A stretch of 64,000 nucleotides of DNA from Isoetes taiwanensis (Eukaryota; Streptophyta; Lycopodiopsida; Isoetales; Isoetaceae): NCBI GenBank assembly GCA_021234155.1, contig JAJEKV010000017.1, positions 13,761,913-13,825,912 of the forward strand, written 5' to 3'. Below are positions 32,394 to 45,399 of this stretch, piece after piece. The translations under genes and the position numbers were made by a program. Position 1 is the first letter of the stretch; each line of letters begins with the position of its first letter. The notes below the pieces were generated by a model. It made no database searches. It was not told the DNA's origin and saw only the letters and a program-made list of their open reading frames with translations.

Positions 32394-32603
32394 TAGAGCG
32401 GCGTCCATGTGGTGGTCACGTATAAGTGAAACTTGCGATGGAAATGGAGTCCTCACACAAAAGGTTAAGCTAAGTTATGTAAATAACTTGGCCCATGCCA
32501 CCCCACTTAGTGCATACAAGTCTACTAATGTAGATTTGTATAGTGGCGTGGGCACAGGATATATGTATTTATATACGTGTTATATTCTGGGGAGAACGTC
32601 ACA
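32394..32603 (-). repeat. Gypsy-type LTR fragment (matches 50317-50515)
   Basis: On the minus strand this starts TGTGACGTTCTCCCC, directly after a GAGGACAACATTACGCTATG block and the purine run GGGGAGAA, so it is the start of a 3' LTR. About 210 bp match the fragment at 50317-50515: shared blocks are GCGTCCATGTGG, AAGTTATGT with AATAACTTGG and ATTTGTATAGTGGCGTG. It is cut at its inner side by the neighbouring element. The 18 kb between the two copies, in the same orientation, may be one very degraded nested element. Confidence 0.6.
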
Positions 32604-35600
32604 TTCTCCCCATAGCGTAATGTTGTCCTCGGCATTACATTAAAAAGGTGAAAGCGAACACGCTTTTGATTAATTATATCGATATAAATGTAAAGGCTAT
32701 ATTCCGCATTACATACAGCATTATATGGCTTTCATTCTTACACTATAATAATATAATAATGTATTTTGAAGTCACAAATTGCAGAGACAAAATCTTATAC
32801 AAATTCTATATTCATGTCGTGCTGTGCTTATCCGTTTGTTGCCATTACTTCTACGTATTTGCCGAGCAAGTTAGTTTAATTAATATATTGTGGTTTTCTA
32901 TGAAGGATTCCGCTCCACCCCTTTTTAATTTAACCTACATTTTAATGCAACATTTCCCCAACATAGGGGGTATGCTTCCCCATAATGGTGGATGCCTAAG
33001 ATGAATGTGTCTAATACCTACACCTTTTGTCATCACCCTTGGCATAGGAGGTGGCTTTATATCCTCCAATAGCCATAGACTCTGGTGGTTCCTATCGCGC
33101 TTATCCGCGGTCCACGTTCTAGGACTCATGTGTGCTTACTTAATCTATAGGCATCAAGTGTCCGTGACATTAAAGATGATCCATCATCGCTCTAGCACAT
33201 GCCCCTCTACATGCATCCACGAACATTTCGCAGATGAATGCATACGCTGTGCTTTTTGATGCCTTATTTGCCGGATCTTTCTTTGAATGCATGCACTCAC
33301 ATTCTCTTTTGATGTCGACAATATCGATGGCGGGACGTGCCTTGCATTTGTTGTAAAGCGACGTTATTCGCGCATTTAATGATAGTCGATTTAAATCTGA
33401 GGAAGTCGGCGTCTTCTGCGATAAGTGTTCCGGCGCCTGATGAAAATATTGGAAGACTTGAGATCTTCTTGTTTTTCTTATATGGTTTTATCAAAGAGCT
33501 TAGGAACAAAATCTCAAGTTGTTCTTCAATCATTACCGTGGCAGGAGTTTAGGAGTCTCCCATATCTCTCCGGATTAAGTTGTTAACTATTAAAACGTAA
33601 TGGAAGGCTTTATGAGCTACATCAAGTGTCTTGAGGGAGATCAATTTATAGGATGATTATCATCCTTTGAATGATGTGGAATGATCATGCTACAACGGAG
33701 CTGAAACGTGGAGTCGGAGACGTTGGCTTTTATTTTGAGTCAAAGAACATTATCCTCTACTTGGAATTTTATTTCCACTGGTCGCGTAGCTTATTGGCTA
33801 TGCTCTTTGTCCACTTCTTTGCCAAAGGCGATCAAACTTCTTGAACCAGTGACGATATAGGCGTTGCGTGAGAAAGTTCTGTGGACATAGCGTATTATGC
33901 AGGTGTCAGGTGTTTGAAGTAACCATAACTTATCATAAGGGGAAACATTGCCGAGGGTTTGGCAACTGATACGTAGAGAATACCGGTACGGGATTATGAT
34001 TAAGCACCCCATTTTGGTACATATTCCATACGGATTCCTGGGCATGTGTTTGAAACAATTTCGCGCAACTCCGCATCAGTTTGGGAAGTACTATTCATTG
34101 TAACTCCAAAACAACTTTCAGGGCGATAGGTGGTCATTTAGGGCGTTTTGCGTGGACTTGGTCTACAATGCGAGAATATGCGGACTTCCACATACGGAAT
34201 CAGGTCGCGATCCCCGGGTCTTCCTTTGCTTAAAGCAAGAGCGGAGTGATGTTCGCGAAAGGGTTGTATGCAGTTTGAGGCGACAAAAGTGAGTCATATT
34301 TGATGCCACTCCCGGCGACGCTGCCAGGACTTTATGGCCCCTTGCTGCTCTTGCCGTCGCGGTTACATAAGATCCATGCTCCACAACCAGCCTGCCTATT
34401 TCTCATTTAGCCTTTGAGTTCCTAGGTTCAGGAGAAGTTCCCGAGTTGCTATGTTTTCGTTTGAAGTAGCTGATCTTCCAGCGAGATGTAGTTGGTGATG
34501 TCCTTCTCCATGCCGACCAAAATAACTTCTTTTTGTTTCATATATAGATCCGTGTGAATTCGGCTGTTGAATCCTTAGGTACCATGAAAATTAACTTTCT
34601 TACTCTTGATGCCTGCACGGGGCCTTAGCGATTATCCTTGGCGCGGAGATATAAAAGTCTTCCTCTTTATATATCTTTTTTATAAACTTCTCTTCTGTAT
34701 GCGTATATTTTGCTTTCTTTGCAAGAACTACAGGCATAACTGCCAGATTTAACGACGTGAGTGCAGAATTCTCTTGAATCTTTTACGTAGCGTTTAATTG
34801 GACAAAGGTGGAATGGCATTCTGATGCATACGATTCAACTAATTCGTCGAGAGAGTGTGCCATCAATACATTTTAGATTTTTGGTTTGCGGAGTACGCTA
34901 AGTCTATACTGGGAATTCCATCCAGCCTCTTGCTTTACCTCAAATTGAAGATATATTTGGGGAAGGCTTTTTGGTGATTCGTATGCCAACTAAAATTCGC
35001 CTCCAGCAGAAGCACTGAAATAATGCTTCATACGCCATGCGTAAAGAAAAGACTCTTATGACCCTTTAGACATTTTGATCATGGGTGAAGCAATTGTTGC
35101 TTTGCTTGAGCATTGTTCATCTTTTATGGAGTTGTATGAGATTACTCTTTCCTTCTTGCATGAAGGACTCCTCCGATTTGCCACTCACTTGCATCACATT
35201 GTGTGTGCATTTAATTTTGACTTTCGCTGTGATATAGAAAGGGGCTGCCCACTTAACCAAAATGTTTTTACAATTTACTTTATAATGTCGCTACAATGCA
35301 TAAAACTTTGTACCTTCTCAAGGTTCTTTGGGTGGCAGTTTTGACTATCGCTTCAATCGTTCTTTGGATCGATTGGAATTTATACGAATTGATACACTAC
35401 ATGGAACTTATATTTCATCTTACTTGTTGCGAAATAGCGGCTTTTTAGGTTTAGCATAAAGGCGATCGTCACCGGCACCGCAGTATGTTGCTTTCGATGA
35501 ACCCGGATAACCATCCATGGACTTCATGCATGGTTTAGAATAATGATAGAAGCTCATATCTAAAGAAGTTTATAAAGGCGTCGTTAAATTGAAGACAGTA

Positions 35601-37554
35601 CATTTGTATTCGCATTTGATAGATGAAAAGGCGTCAACGTAATTATAATGATCATCTTGCATTTTAAAAACCACAACCTCTTATGGATGTTTCCTCCTTG
35701 TTGATTTGATGACATCGGATCTTAGATCGTTTTGAAGAGTTTGCGCTCCGCGAAGGCTGGTCCATTAAGTGGTACGGCGCCGCGTATAAGCGTACTTGTT
35801 CCTTATTGGCATGCTTATTGAGTTGGCATTATGCTTCCATCTTTCGATTCACGTAATCGTATCGTTTGGCGTAAGGAACGGTTTCCGCAATTTCTTCCAT
35901 TGCCTCTTGAGTTCTATTATCGGCACTTGCGCGCGGTGCGCAAAAATGATGCATTTGATTTTCCAATTTTCATCACGAAAGGATGTCATGAAGCTCACCA
36001 GATCTTTGATTTATAGATAGCTGATTAGAGCGGATACTTCCTTTATATATATTTACTGTCGAGTGAAAGGCGACTTATGATATATGTGACCTCATCTAAC
36101 TTAATGTACTTTTGGCATCATGCATTTGGCTGGCTGGAAATGACTTTCTTAACTTTAATTGTAGGTGCTTGAACGGTAAACTAAGGATGGACATTCTTGC
36201 TCCACAATGATCAATTATTCCGTGGCGGTTTAATTATTCCATATCTCTTATGAGGGCATGCTAGCCGGTGATAACTTTAGCATCGATGTAACTTATCGCT
36301 TAAGGTGATGTCGAGTTGACTTTTGTTCCTTTGGTCTTGCGGAAGATTGTTCCATCTTGCGGCGCTTTTACGGGTATAGGCTGGCGGAGCTTAGGTCTTT
36401 GCATTAGAGATATTGCCATCTAGGAGATGCAAAGTTATGAGTTAATGAATTATTTATTTAGGACATAAAGCTGACCACAAGGTTTTGCCATCAAGACATT
36501 TCCTTTGGTCACAAAGAATATAAATCAAATAATTCCATTTCTTATTTTAGATCTAATCCCCAAACCTTTAGGAATTACACTTTCTTTGGTTATTACCCTC
36601 TAGAAATAGTCCCACCTTTGAGTTGATGTGTCGTCAGAAGTTAATTGGACTGTTAGATTGGCTTTGGTACTTCTTTAGGGTGGGATGCCGTTTATTCCTT
36701 ATGTTATTGATGCTCATGTTATACATGGAACAATTATCCTAGTAGTGAATCCTATGGCGAGGTGATCAAGCTCACTGGCGAAGGTTTCAATATGTTGGAT
36801 ATCCGAATACCATTGTAATTGTTCTTTCGATATGTTTTCTTCCCAATCCTTGAAGCTTTGCTCAATTCTTGAGTCGTTCGTAAATAAATAAATAAATGAA
36901 ATTCAAGGTACTGGAATTGCTTCCCAATCCTACATCATATGGATGTTATCATCCATCCTGGTATATTAGTGATCTATCTAACGCGAAATCGGGCTTGCTA
37001 AAAGCCGTCTACTACTCATGTTCGTTTTGGCATAGCAAGGCGATGTTGCCCTCAAGTTGGAAAAGTGACCTCCTTGGAGTTGTTGCATAATCCTTCATAG
37101 AACTTTGTCTTTTTAATGAACATCTTCACTATTTGTGCTTCCCTAGATGTGGAGGTTGGCTTCCCTCATTAGGGGTAACCATAGTAATGGAACTTGATGG
37201 CGTGGTTGATGATGTAAAGGTCTTTATGTCGGCTTTCAAAGCTTGGAGGTCATGTTCTTCACTCTATAGAATCTTCCATATTGAATCATCATGTCTTGGA
37301 TGTTAGAAGATTTGAGGATGGTCTTCTAACTCCTTGTTCGTCGTCGTGGCTGGAAGCTCCTCGATCTCCTTCATCTGCTCTTGAGGCTTGGTAGTCCGTA
37401 TTTGGCGATATAAGAGTGATGACAATGTTGTTTCACCGCTAGGTGATTTCAACCTCTCCTCCTTCTTAGGAGTGAAGCACGTGAAATCCATGTGCAGATC
37501 TCTAACCTTGCGGTATTGCGCTGATTATTCGATAGCGACGAGTTATAGGCGGGG
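32604..37554 (-). pseudogene. Degraded gypsy-type internal sequence, no readable frame
   Basis: Should be the internal part of the element ending at 32603. Coding-like runs on the minus strand exist but match no motif I can name with confidence: GTLIAEDADFLRFKSTIIKC near 33390-33450, CFTPKKEERLKSPSGETTLS near 37430-37480, and a cysteine-bearing run near 34200-34330 that might be a ruined integrase zinc finger. I looked for YxDD and integrase DDE blocks and found none. The stretch is long, mixed in composition and very old, and probably contains unrecognised nested insertions. Confidence 0.3.
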
Positions 37555-38232
37555 CTTTGTCCCAGCATAATTTGGAAGGTCGAGCAAATAATAGAGTTTA
37601 AGATTAGTTATCTTTGTGAATGTTTTCTACTGAACATGAATGTTTTGCGAAATCTAGGTGAATCATGGCCAATATTTATTTTGCGGGATTTAAGTGTCTT
37701 TATTTTACCAAGTGCAATTTAAATGCGGGTGAAATTTTGTTTAGAGCATCCATGTTGCCCAATCAGGGCGCTTGCATGATGCAATACCACAACCCAACGC
37801 TTTCGGATGAGAGCGTACCAAAACTATCATACATATGAATTGAAACGAATCTATTAAGGAGAATTACGTAAAAATGCTCTCCAGTTCATCCTTGCCAAAG
37901 TATTTGAAACACAATAGCTACAAAAATAACTTTTAAAATTATCATATGTGCACGGATGGATATGGAGAATAGATTGGATGAAGCCTAGAATGAAGTTCGT
38001 AAAGGGCTCTTCAGGAAGGAGGGTGGGATAAAGCCGAATCCATAGTTATGGCGCTTAGTGGATGTGGTTTTCAAGTGGAATGTGAAATTTGTTTTGTAGA
38101 AAGTTGGCTAATTTTATTTTTTAATCTATAACGAAGACCCCTCTTAAACCCTATGAAAATTAAAATTTCTGATACCATAAAGGCTGTGCAGCCTTTTGGT
38201 GAACTTTTCGTCCTTAAGGGCTACCTGAATAG
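37555..38232 (-). repeat. 670-bp inverted repeat, arm 2 (partner 24410-25085)
   Basis: Reverse-complement partner of 24410-25085; shared blocks are listed there. It ends at the TCCTTAAGGGCTACCTG block near 38230, just before the T-rich tract begins. Confidence 0.8.
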
Positions 38233-38257
38233 AGCCAGGCATTCGACGGATGGACAT

Positions 38258-38350
38258 CCTACTTGCACCTCCTATTTATCGCCTCCTTCCTCATTTTAGG
38301 TCATCGGCGTTCTCTTGATTTATTTTTCTTATTGTTCTTTTCTAGCTCCA
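38258..38350 (+). repeat. Direct repeat, left copy (right copy 43188-43282)
   Basis: About 90 bp share GCCTCCTTCCTCATTTT, GTTCTCTT and TTATTGTTCTTTTCT with the right copy at roughly 75 percent identity. Homology fades after about 100 bp on both sides, so these may be worn LTR ends. Confidence 0.6.
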
Positions 38351-41300
38351 CAGAAACCCTCGGCTTCTTCCTACCATCCTACCGGAAGTTTTGAATGGGC
38401 ATCGATTCGGCTTCTTCGGGCATATCCCACGTTTTATTTGTCATTGAGTTGGGTCGTTTGGAGTGCGGTCGACATGCAATAATGAATTTGCTTTAAAGCT
38501 TTTGGTTCTTTGTCGTTTAGTTCCTCTCTTCAATTTATGGCTTCATGGGTTCTTGATCGAGGAACTTTGGATTGTATCTTGGCGGATGCTGATGCTTTGT
38601 GGCTGGGGTCGAGCTTTTTCTTGAGTTAGTTCTTCGCGAGTCTTTCCCTTATTTTGTTTGATTAGCGGCCCGATCACGTGCAGTTGCACGGTTAATGGCC
38701 CCTTTGTTCTGTTTTCCACGATTTTGCTGCGGTTTGTTTCGAATTTGGATCAATCCCTATTCCATTTCATGCGCATTGTCGGTTTAAAGGATTCATCTGT
38801 GTTTGTCACCACGGCAACGGACGGACGGACGGGCGGAAACTAATTCGACGGAAGGATGATGGATCGGCACGGACGGAAGGATTGGATGCGGGACGATAAA
38901 CTTCCTCAGGCGGTGATTCTTGATCTCCATTCAATTTCTTGGTCCACTTTGAAATTTGAACCCATCCTTGAATTCAATGGAACTTCTAGTTTAAGGCCCG
39001 ATCTGGCGATTTGATTTGGAGCTTCGGTCGCCGGACGCTGTAACAAGCAGCATGAGCTTCGGATCGTCGATTCGAGAGAGCTACCAATCGGGGATTCCGT
39101 TCGCGCCGCTGCCATATCTCAGGAACTTCACATAGGGTTTATTCGCTTTCACTAAGTCGATGTGCGATACCCGTTTATTGCGATATAAAGTGCATGGCTG
39201 CCATAACTGGTTCGATGTGTTAGTTAGGTAGATGCTTTTCACTTTCAAGATCAGGTTCGGGTTCTTTGCCACACACACCGATTTTATGGGTTTAGATCTT
39301 TCCATACACAATTTTGGTTTCGATTATTTATTGGGTCCGTCTTATTCTAATTGGATTCGATTGTTTAGGTCAAGTCTTGGTATAGATAGACAACTTTTCA
39401 ATTTAGAACTTTTGGATTCGATTGTTTTGGGACTGCGATCTTGAGTATAGACAATTTCAGGAAAATTCAATTGTGTGATCATTTATCTTCATGACTCTCA
39501 ATATACTATAGTACATGGTCATGGGTACAAAGTCTCGGTATGTAGTTTGGGTTTTATTGACTTGGTTGCAAAATCTCTCAATACATATTTAGATTTATTC
39601 TTGGATTCCGTTTTGGAACCTTCTTTTTGGATAGCGGTCTGCTTGATTAATCTGACTTTACCCTCACGGAGGTCCATAATTTAGCGAGAACGTTACTCAC
39701 AGGTTCAGTAGTTTTATCTGAGGTTACCGTGACATCTAGGTCGATATTGCTTTGGGTTTCGATTTTGCTCTAGCATTTGTTTGAGATAAGATTAACATCT
39801 AAGTTTTGCTTTCGCAAGAGGTGTTGGCTTTACGCCTAACGCGCTGCAAATTGCATTTCTTTTTCATTCGGTAGTCCAGGTTTTATCACATATGGGGCGG
39901 CCCGAAATTTTAATCATCATCTTATATGTTGTGATGCAAATTCGACTTTATCTGGATCCAGTAAATTCGCGTACATGAAGACATTTTTTCGAGACTTCAT
40001 TTTTGGTGAGAGCATCATGTTTGGGCATTAGTACTTTTAGTTGCGATGCGCCTAGTCCATTATATAGCAATTCCACTGAATTCTATTAAGCATTCCTCTA
40101 TATTAGTCGCGCGCACCTTATATATGATCGCTGGAACCGCGCTTCGATTTGTTTCCCAGGCGTGGTTTTGTTGCTAAAGACTCTTTTATATAGGTGCGTT
40201 TTGCATTATGGTACTTTATTTTTGGTGCAGCGAGCCATTTTGGCATATGAACCAGCATGGTTGGTTGTCAGTTGATAACACTTTCCTTACGCGTTTGTAT
40301 CTTTCGGTTTCTGCTGCGAAGGTTTCCATCTTTCGGCGTTGCTTATTCTTCTCCTTGTTAGTTTCTTTATTGTTCTTGCTAGAGTGTCTCTTTTCCATCA
40401 TATAGAATTGAAGTTTCTCTTGCGGTTATGATGTTTGAGTTTATTCCTTTTGATAGCATGCAGGTTGAAGTTAGTTGCTCATTCTAGGGCTTGCTTTCGC
40501 GTACTAACGTGGCATTTACATTATTCTCCACTCGCTTCTACGCCCCACGGCGTCTTTCAAAGGCTTTACTCATGATCCTAGCACCCCATTTTGCGCGTAT
40601 TTTAAATAACTTTTGGAGGATTTCTTTGAGGTTGTAGATTTCATGTGGTTGGTGATTGTATTGGGCGGTTCCGCAATTTTATTCTTTGATGCTTATAGTT
40701 AGATCGGCGCAGAAGTTCCATTGTCGGGTTGCCTATTAACCGGCTTTCTAAGTTAAATGTTGTTTATTTTTGTACTTTACGCATATAACGCTGAATATGA
40801 TTTTATATGGTTGGGATCTTATTATCAATTTTCTCAAATAGCTTTTTGATTACTAGATGTTTAGATAGTTTGTATCTGGGTTTCGTCGTTAGATTTTATA
40901 TGAGATTGCAAGGTTGCGAGGGTATCTCTGCAGTTTGTATCTACATTGACTTAGCTGACTCCACAAATTACCGATACATTTATGCGCGCGAGATATGGTA
41001 ATAATACATATTAATGGCAGCGTCTAAAACTATTGTATTTAGGACGCCTATCTTGCTGCAAGTGAAGTTCATTCGTTCATCAGGATTGTCTTTGGCTTAA
41101 TCTTGGGGTTCTTAGTATCGTGTCCTTTATTTATTCGCTTTGAAAAGTACGGCGGAGGTGATTCCTTCGTGATTAGCGTTATGTTCCATAATCTTCATCG
41201 GACTTCTCTCAAGCATGTTTATTGTTTTGTTGATCGTTAAATTATCACGATGAATAATAATACATGATTCGTTCTTTGCGTTGTTCAGCGCTTTGTTTAG

Positions 41301-43187
41301 ATGTTTGATCTTCTCATGCACTCTTGTCTTGTTGTTTCCATGTACATTTGTTGAAGATCTTGACAGGTGGTTTTCGCATATGATTTTCATAAGAGCTTTG
41401 GTTTTCATTCAGTCTTATTATTGGTTGAAACATCGTATTGGGGCTGAGTGGCTGTTTGGATTTACTTGTCCGGTTTATACATGGGTATCCTTTTGTGCCT
41501 TTACCTCTCTTTTCCCAGTTAAAGCTTTGCCGTCTTTGATCGTTATCTCCATTATGTTGACTTTAGATGTAGCAATCCGGTTACGGTTTTAGATGCTTAA
41601 ATTATTTCCATCTCTTAGCGGCTTATTGCATGTTTAAAGCTCTAACCTTTGTTCATTTTGCGTGTCATTTTCTCTATGTTTCTTTGTTTCCTTTTTCATG
41701 ATCCTATATTCGTTCAAATTGTGTTTATTTGTCATTTCATCTTAGTTCTCATTTAGTTCGCTTTCTTCTTCTTGTTGGTTTTGTTCCTTTGTTTATTACG
41801 CTCATGTATGTTGGGTGCATTCCTTGATAGATTTTAAAACTTGGATTCTTTTGATTCGTTTTTAGGTCATTTTAATTTATCTCTCTCTTTCACATATTAG
41901 TTTTATCCTGCGGCTCCAGCCGTTTAATCATTGACTTCCATTAAATCTATTTACCATCGGTTGTCCATATTTATTCTGTCCTCTTGTGTTTGCTGAGCTC
42001 ATCTCTTAACTAATTAAGCCTTAATATTGCTTTGCCCGGCCCGGCAATATATAATGTTTTGCGAATCCTGCGGTTATCAAGTTTCCCCACTAGCCTTGCT
42101 TAGCCATATTTTCTTTTTGTCCCATTTGTCTCCAACTTTCATTGAAATTCCTTTTTCCTCGTTCTTCCATCGGTTGCTTACGCCTATTGCGCATATTCTT
42201 AGTTTTTGCTTTAGTTTGTTGCATTCTAATTCATCCTTTTAGCCTTGTTGATCATTTTTTCATTACCTTCTTGTGCTTTATTCACATACTCCATCGGAGT
42301 TCCTTTGTTTTACTTCACCCACCTTCTCACTTGCATTTGCTCTTCTATATTTTTCTAAGGTATAGTTCCTTTTTTACGTGTTCTCATAGGTTCTTGCTTG
42401 CTCTATGCCTTTGTAGCATTATTTTCCTTTTGCAATGATATATTTAGGTTTTGGAGTTTTGGATTCTTTTTGGTGCATATATCTCTAAAGTTCTAATGCA
42501 ATAGTTTTTAGTCCTCGTGCTTTATGTATTTGTGTGTTTTCCTTGTCGGTTTTTGTTGAGTCCTTGTAGCTCTTTTTTTAATTCCTTTAATACATTCGGT
42601 TTGACCAGATTCTCAACTTGGGTAGTGCATTTTTTACGCTATTGCTTTTAATTGCCTAAGTTTCTTCTTTCTTTTGTTTCCTTGTGCTCCAGCATTTCTT
42701 AACTCCTTTGCGTCATGCCCTTCTTGCCTTTGCTTATTGCCTCATTTTCCACTCCACTTTGTCTTGCTTCTTCGTATTCCGGTAGCATAGCATTGGTTGC
42801 CTTAGTTCATCATGTATTGCAGCTGATGCATCACAGAATGCATGACTTTCATATCTATTTGACCATGTCTTCTCTTAAGTTCAACTTAATTCTCTTTTCG
42901 CATTGGAGTCCATATATCATGTTGCCGCTGCGTTGATTATCCGTTATTATCGTTTAACGCTTTCTGCGGTTCAGTTTTTGCTGCGATTTGTTCTTCATCA
43001 TTTTGGCCAATTTTTCTTCCGTTCACTTTTGCCTTTTATTTCTTTGTATCGTCTTGGTTTGCTCCCATTCCTTTGAAGTAGATTCCTCTTCTGCTCCGGC
43101 CAACTAGTTGTATCATAGGACCCATCCCATAGGAATGCCACCGCAGTTCCTATTGCGCTTAATAGAGGCAGAGCATTCAACTGGATG

Positions 43188-43282
43188 AGGCGATCTGCAC
43201 ATACCATTTTATACGCCTCCTTCCTCATTTTGATCATGGTACGTTCTCTTAGGCTTATTTTCCTTATTGTTCTTTTCTGGCT
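43188..43282 (+). repeat. Direct repeat, right copy
   Basis: See 38258-38350. Distance between copies is 4.93 kb, in the range of an LTR retrotransposon, but no target duplication or primer site is seen. Confidence 0.6.
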
Positions 43283-43990
43283 CCTGAAGCTTCCGGCTTT
43301 TGTTGGTCCTGTTTCTTCATCAGTTTTCGGGTTTCTCATTTCGCTGTTTCCGCTCGTTGGAAGTTGCCGTTTTCTGTTAGTTAATTAGGTTATGCGTATT
43401 TTATCTGTTGTCTGTAACTACCGGTTGTGCAGAAGCTTTTTCCTCCATGTTTGGCAAGAAATCTTCTTCTCTATCCTGCTCCGGTTTCACATTACCTCCC
43501 TCCTTGATGGTTTCGACGATGGAGTGTTCGTTATTTCCTTTTCTGCTGTCACTTTTTAAATTTGCATTCTTTATTTCCTCGGCGTGGCTTTATAGCCTCT
43601 GAGGCATATTATTAGTTTGCTCTTTCGGCATGGCACTAGTATTTTATTTATTCATTCATGTTTCTCACCGGTGTGACGTTGCTGGCTTCTGGAATTGATA
43701 TTTATTATTCATGGTTTCTCGGTGATGGCTGTTGCCTCAGAGATCATATTTATTTTTCTCGGTGGTATTTCTTGGCCTCCGGCGGCACTAATCGATTTGT
43801 TTTCGCGATGGTCATTCGTGGGTTTCGATTAATTTGTTGTTTCTTTCTCGGCATTGGCCACGGAACCTCAAAGAGTCTTCTTACTTTATGGCATCTAATT
43901 CATTAATGAGTTATTTTCTTTTCAGCCTTGATTTCTCTGAGTTATTTAGGGTCTTGCGCTGAGTTTGCCATAGTGCGTGGGGTCGTGCTT

Positions 43991-45010
43991 TAACTATTTG
44001 TAGGTTTCCTCAAAAAACCTAAGAAGCGTGATTCTTCTTCAGGTGAGGGCGATCCTTGAGAGTCTTCACCACTTTTGCATCGACCAATTAGGCGGATAAA
44101 ACCACCATCTTCATGTTGTATTCTTCAGTTTCATCATGCTCGATGATTGTCTGGTTTTGGGAGCATTTAAAAGTTCATATTTCCAAGGTTTATCTATCCT
44201 AGTGAAGTCCATTTATTACTCAATGTTTTACAAAGCTCAATGAGAACACCACTTCACTTTGTGCTTTAGTTGTATCGCCGGACATGCGATAATGAATTAC
44301 GTACTATTGTACCTCGTTTTATTGTTGATGGACCTGTAATCTCTAAGGCTAGGAGGTCATAGGTAGATCTTTCTGCAAAGGAAATGGTGCTAGCAAGGTT
44401 GATGTAGCTACCACTGAGAATCCGGAGCTAAGCGATGACAAAGTTGATTCGCGGTCTGGTAGTACTCTTATTCTTGAGCAATGCGACTCCAATGGTGCAA
44501 TTCATCCTTAGCCAAAACTTCTGTTTTGAAATCTAGATCTATCTGCCATAGCTGTATATGCGAGATGCTGACTTTACCATAGGAGGGACGCGCGCTTTCG
44601 GTAATATAAACTCATGATGTAAATGGCTGCGATGAAGTCGATTTTATTTACGGTGGCAGCGAAGCTATGACAATAGCTTGTCATTGTGGGCGCCGCTTTG
44701 CCGGGGCACTATGGCGCGGAGAATATTGCTGGCTTTAAGAAGATGTTCACCTACTATGATCAGCGGCATAAGTGCTGCGCGATTTGTTTAGCGCCCTTCT
44801 TAGCACTCATCGTTGTCATGATGTCTTAGTTGTCCTTCTAGACGGTATCTATGAAATAGAAAGATATGGTAGAAGACACTTGATAATGTTGCATCTATAA
44901 CGTAATGTTGGCATCTACGTGACGGCACGGCGCAATTGCTAAGCCTTAACAACTGGACGGATTGCTAGAAAAAGTGACTTGAAGCGACTATGAGAAGGAC
45001 TTTGAAATGG
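43991..45010 (+). pseudogene. Coding-like relic, unidentified
   Basis: After the T-rich tract the composition becomes balanced. Plus-strand runs include KKRDSSSGEGDP (about 44020), CKGNGASKVDVATTENPELS with DDKVDSRSGSTLILEQCDSN (44375-44510), and SDYEKDFEMEFLTSTLEEL (about 44985-45040). There are stops between them. Hydrophilic, Ser/Asp-rich composition suggests a protein linker or Gag-like region. I recognise no family. Confidence 0.3.
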
Positions 45011-45399
45011 AATTTCTAACATCGACCCTGGAGGAATTATGATTTAGGTCTGCAATCTGAGGTCTTGGCTATAAATATTTTCACAACATCTTTAAACTTA
45101 AGTATGAATAAAGATTATAAATCAAGCTACAAATGATGCCCACCCTTAGTGGTTGAAGGTTTTTAGAGGAGTCCATCCACAATGGGTGGGTTTCTGCTCG
45201 CGGTGATTCGTTTGCAGATGAGGTTGAAATGGCGGATTGGATAGTAGAAATTAGCAAACTAGGTGGGTAATTTATCTCAAATCTTTAAGTCATTTGCTAC
45301 AATAGTCTAGATCACGACGCGGCGCCCTTTATCACATGCGAGTTCCCCTAGAGGCCATAGGCCTTTCGGTTAAGATTTATTAATATTAAGAGGGTTAGA

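Larger units (their letters stand above)
38233..43990. other. 5.7-kb T-rich tract with a direct repeat at its edges
   Basis: The plus strand is markedly richer in T than in A over most of this interval, most extremely at 41.6-42.7 kb. I see no convincing gene on either strand. Minus-strand open frames at 41127-41408 (93 codons, Asn- and Lys-rich) and 42998-43339 (113 codons) match nothing. A block at 38260-38345 recurs in the same orientation at 43190-43282 (shared GCCTCCTTCCTCATTTT, CTTATTGTTCTTTTCT and GCTCC), so the tract may be one repeat element 4.9 kb long. A U-rich intron of a plus-strand transcript is the alternative. Confidence 0.4.

Noticed and set aside
32648-33004. 118-codon plus-strand ORF as a membrane protein gene
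   Set aside because: Hydrophobic, AT-rich frame in gypsy debris with no start context or homology; T-rich DNA yields such frames by chance.
34160-34384. Gypsy integrase zinc-finger (HHCC)
   Set aside because: Only a loose cysteine/histidine likeness in a broken frame; kept as a doubtful remark, not a call.
42027-42438. Overlapping plus-strand hydrophobic ORFs
   Set aside because: Their Phe/Leu/Ser richness follows directly from the T-rich tract; no motif supports a protein.
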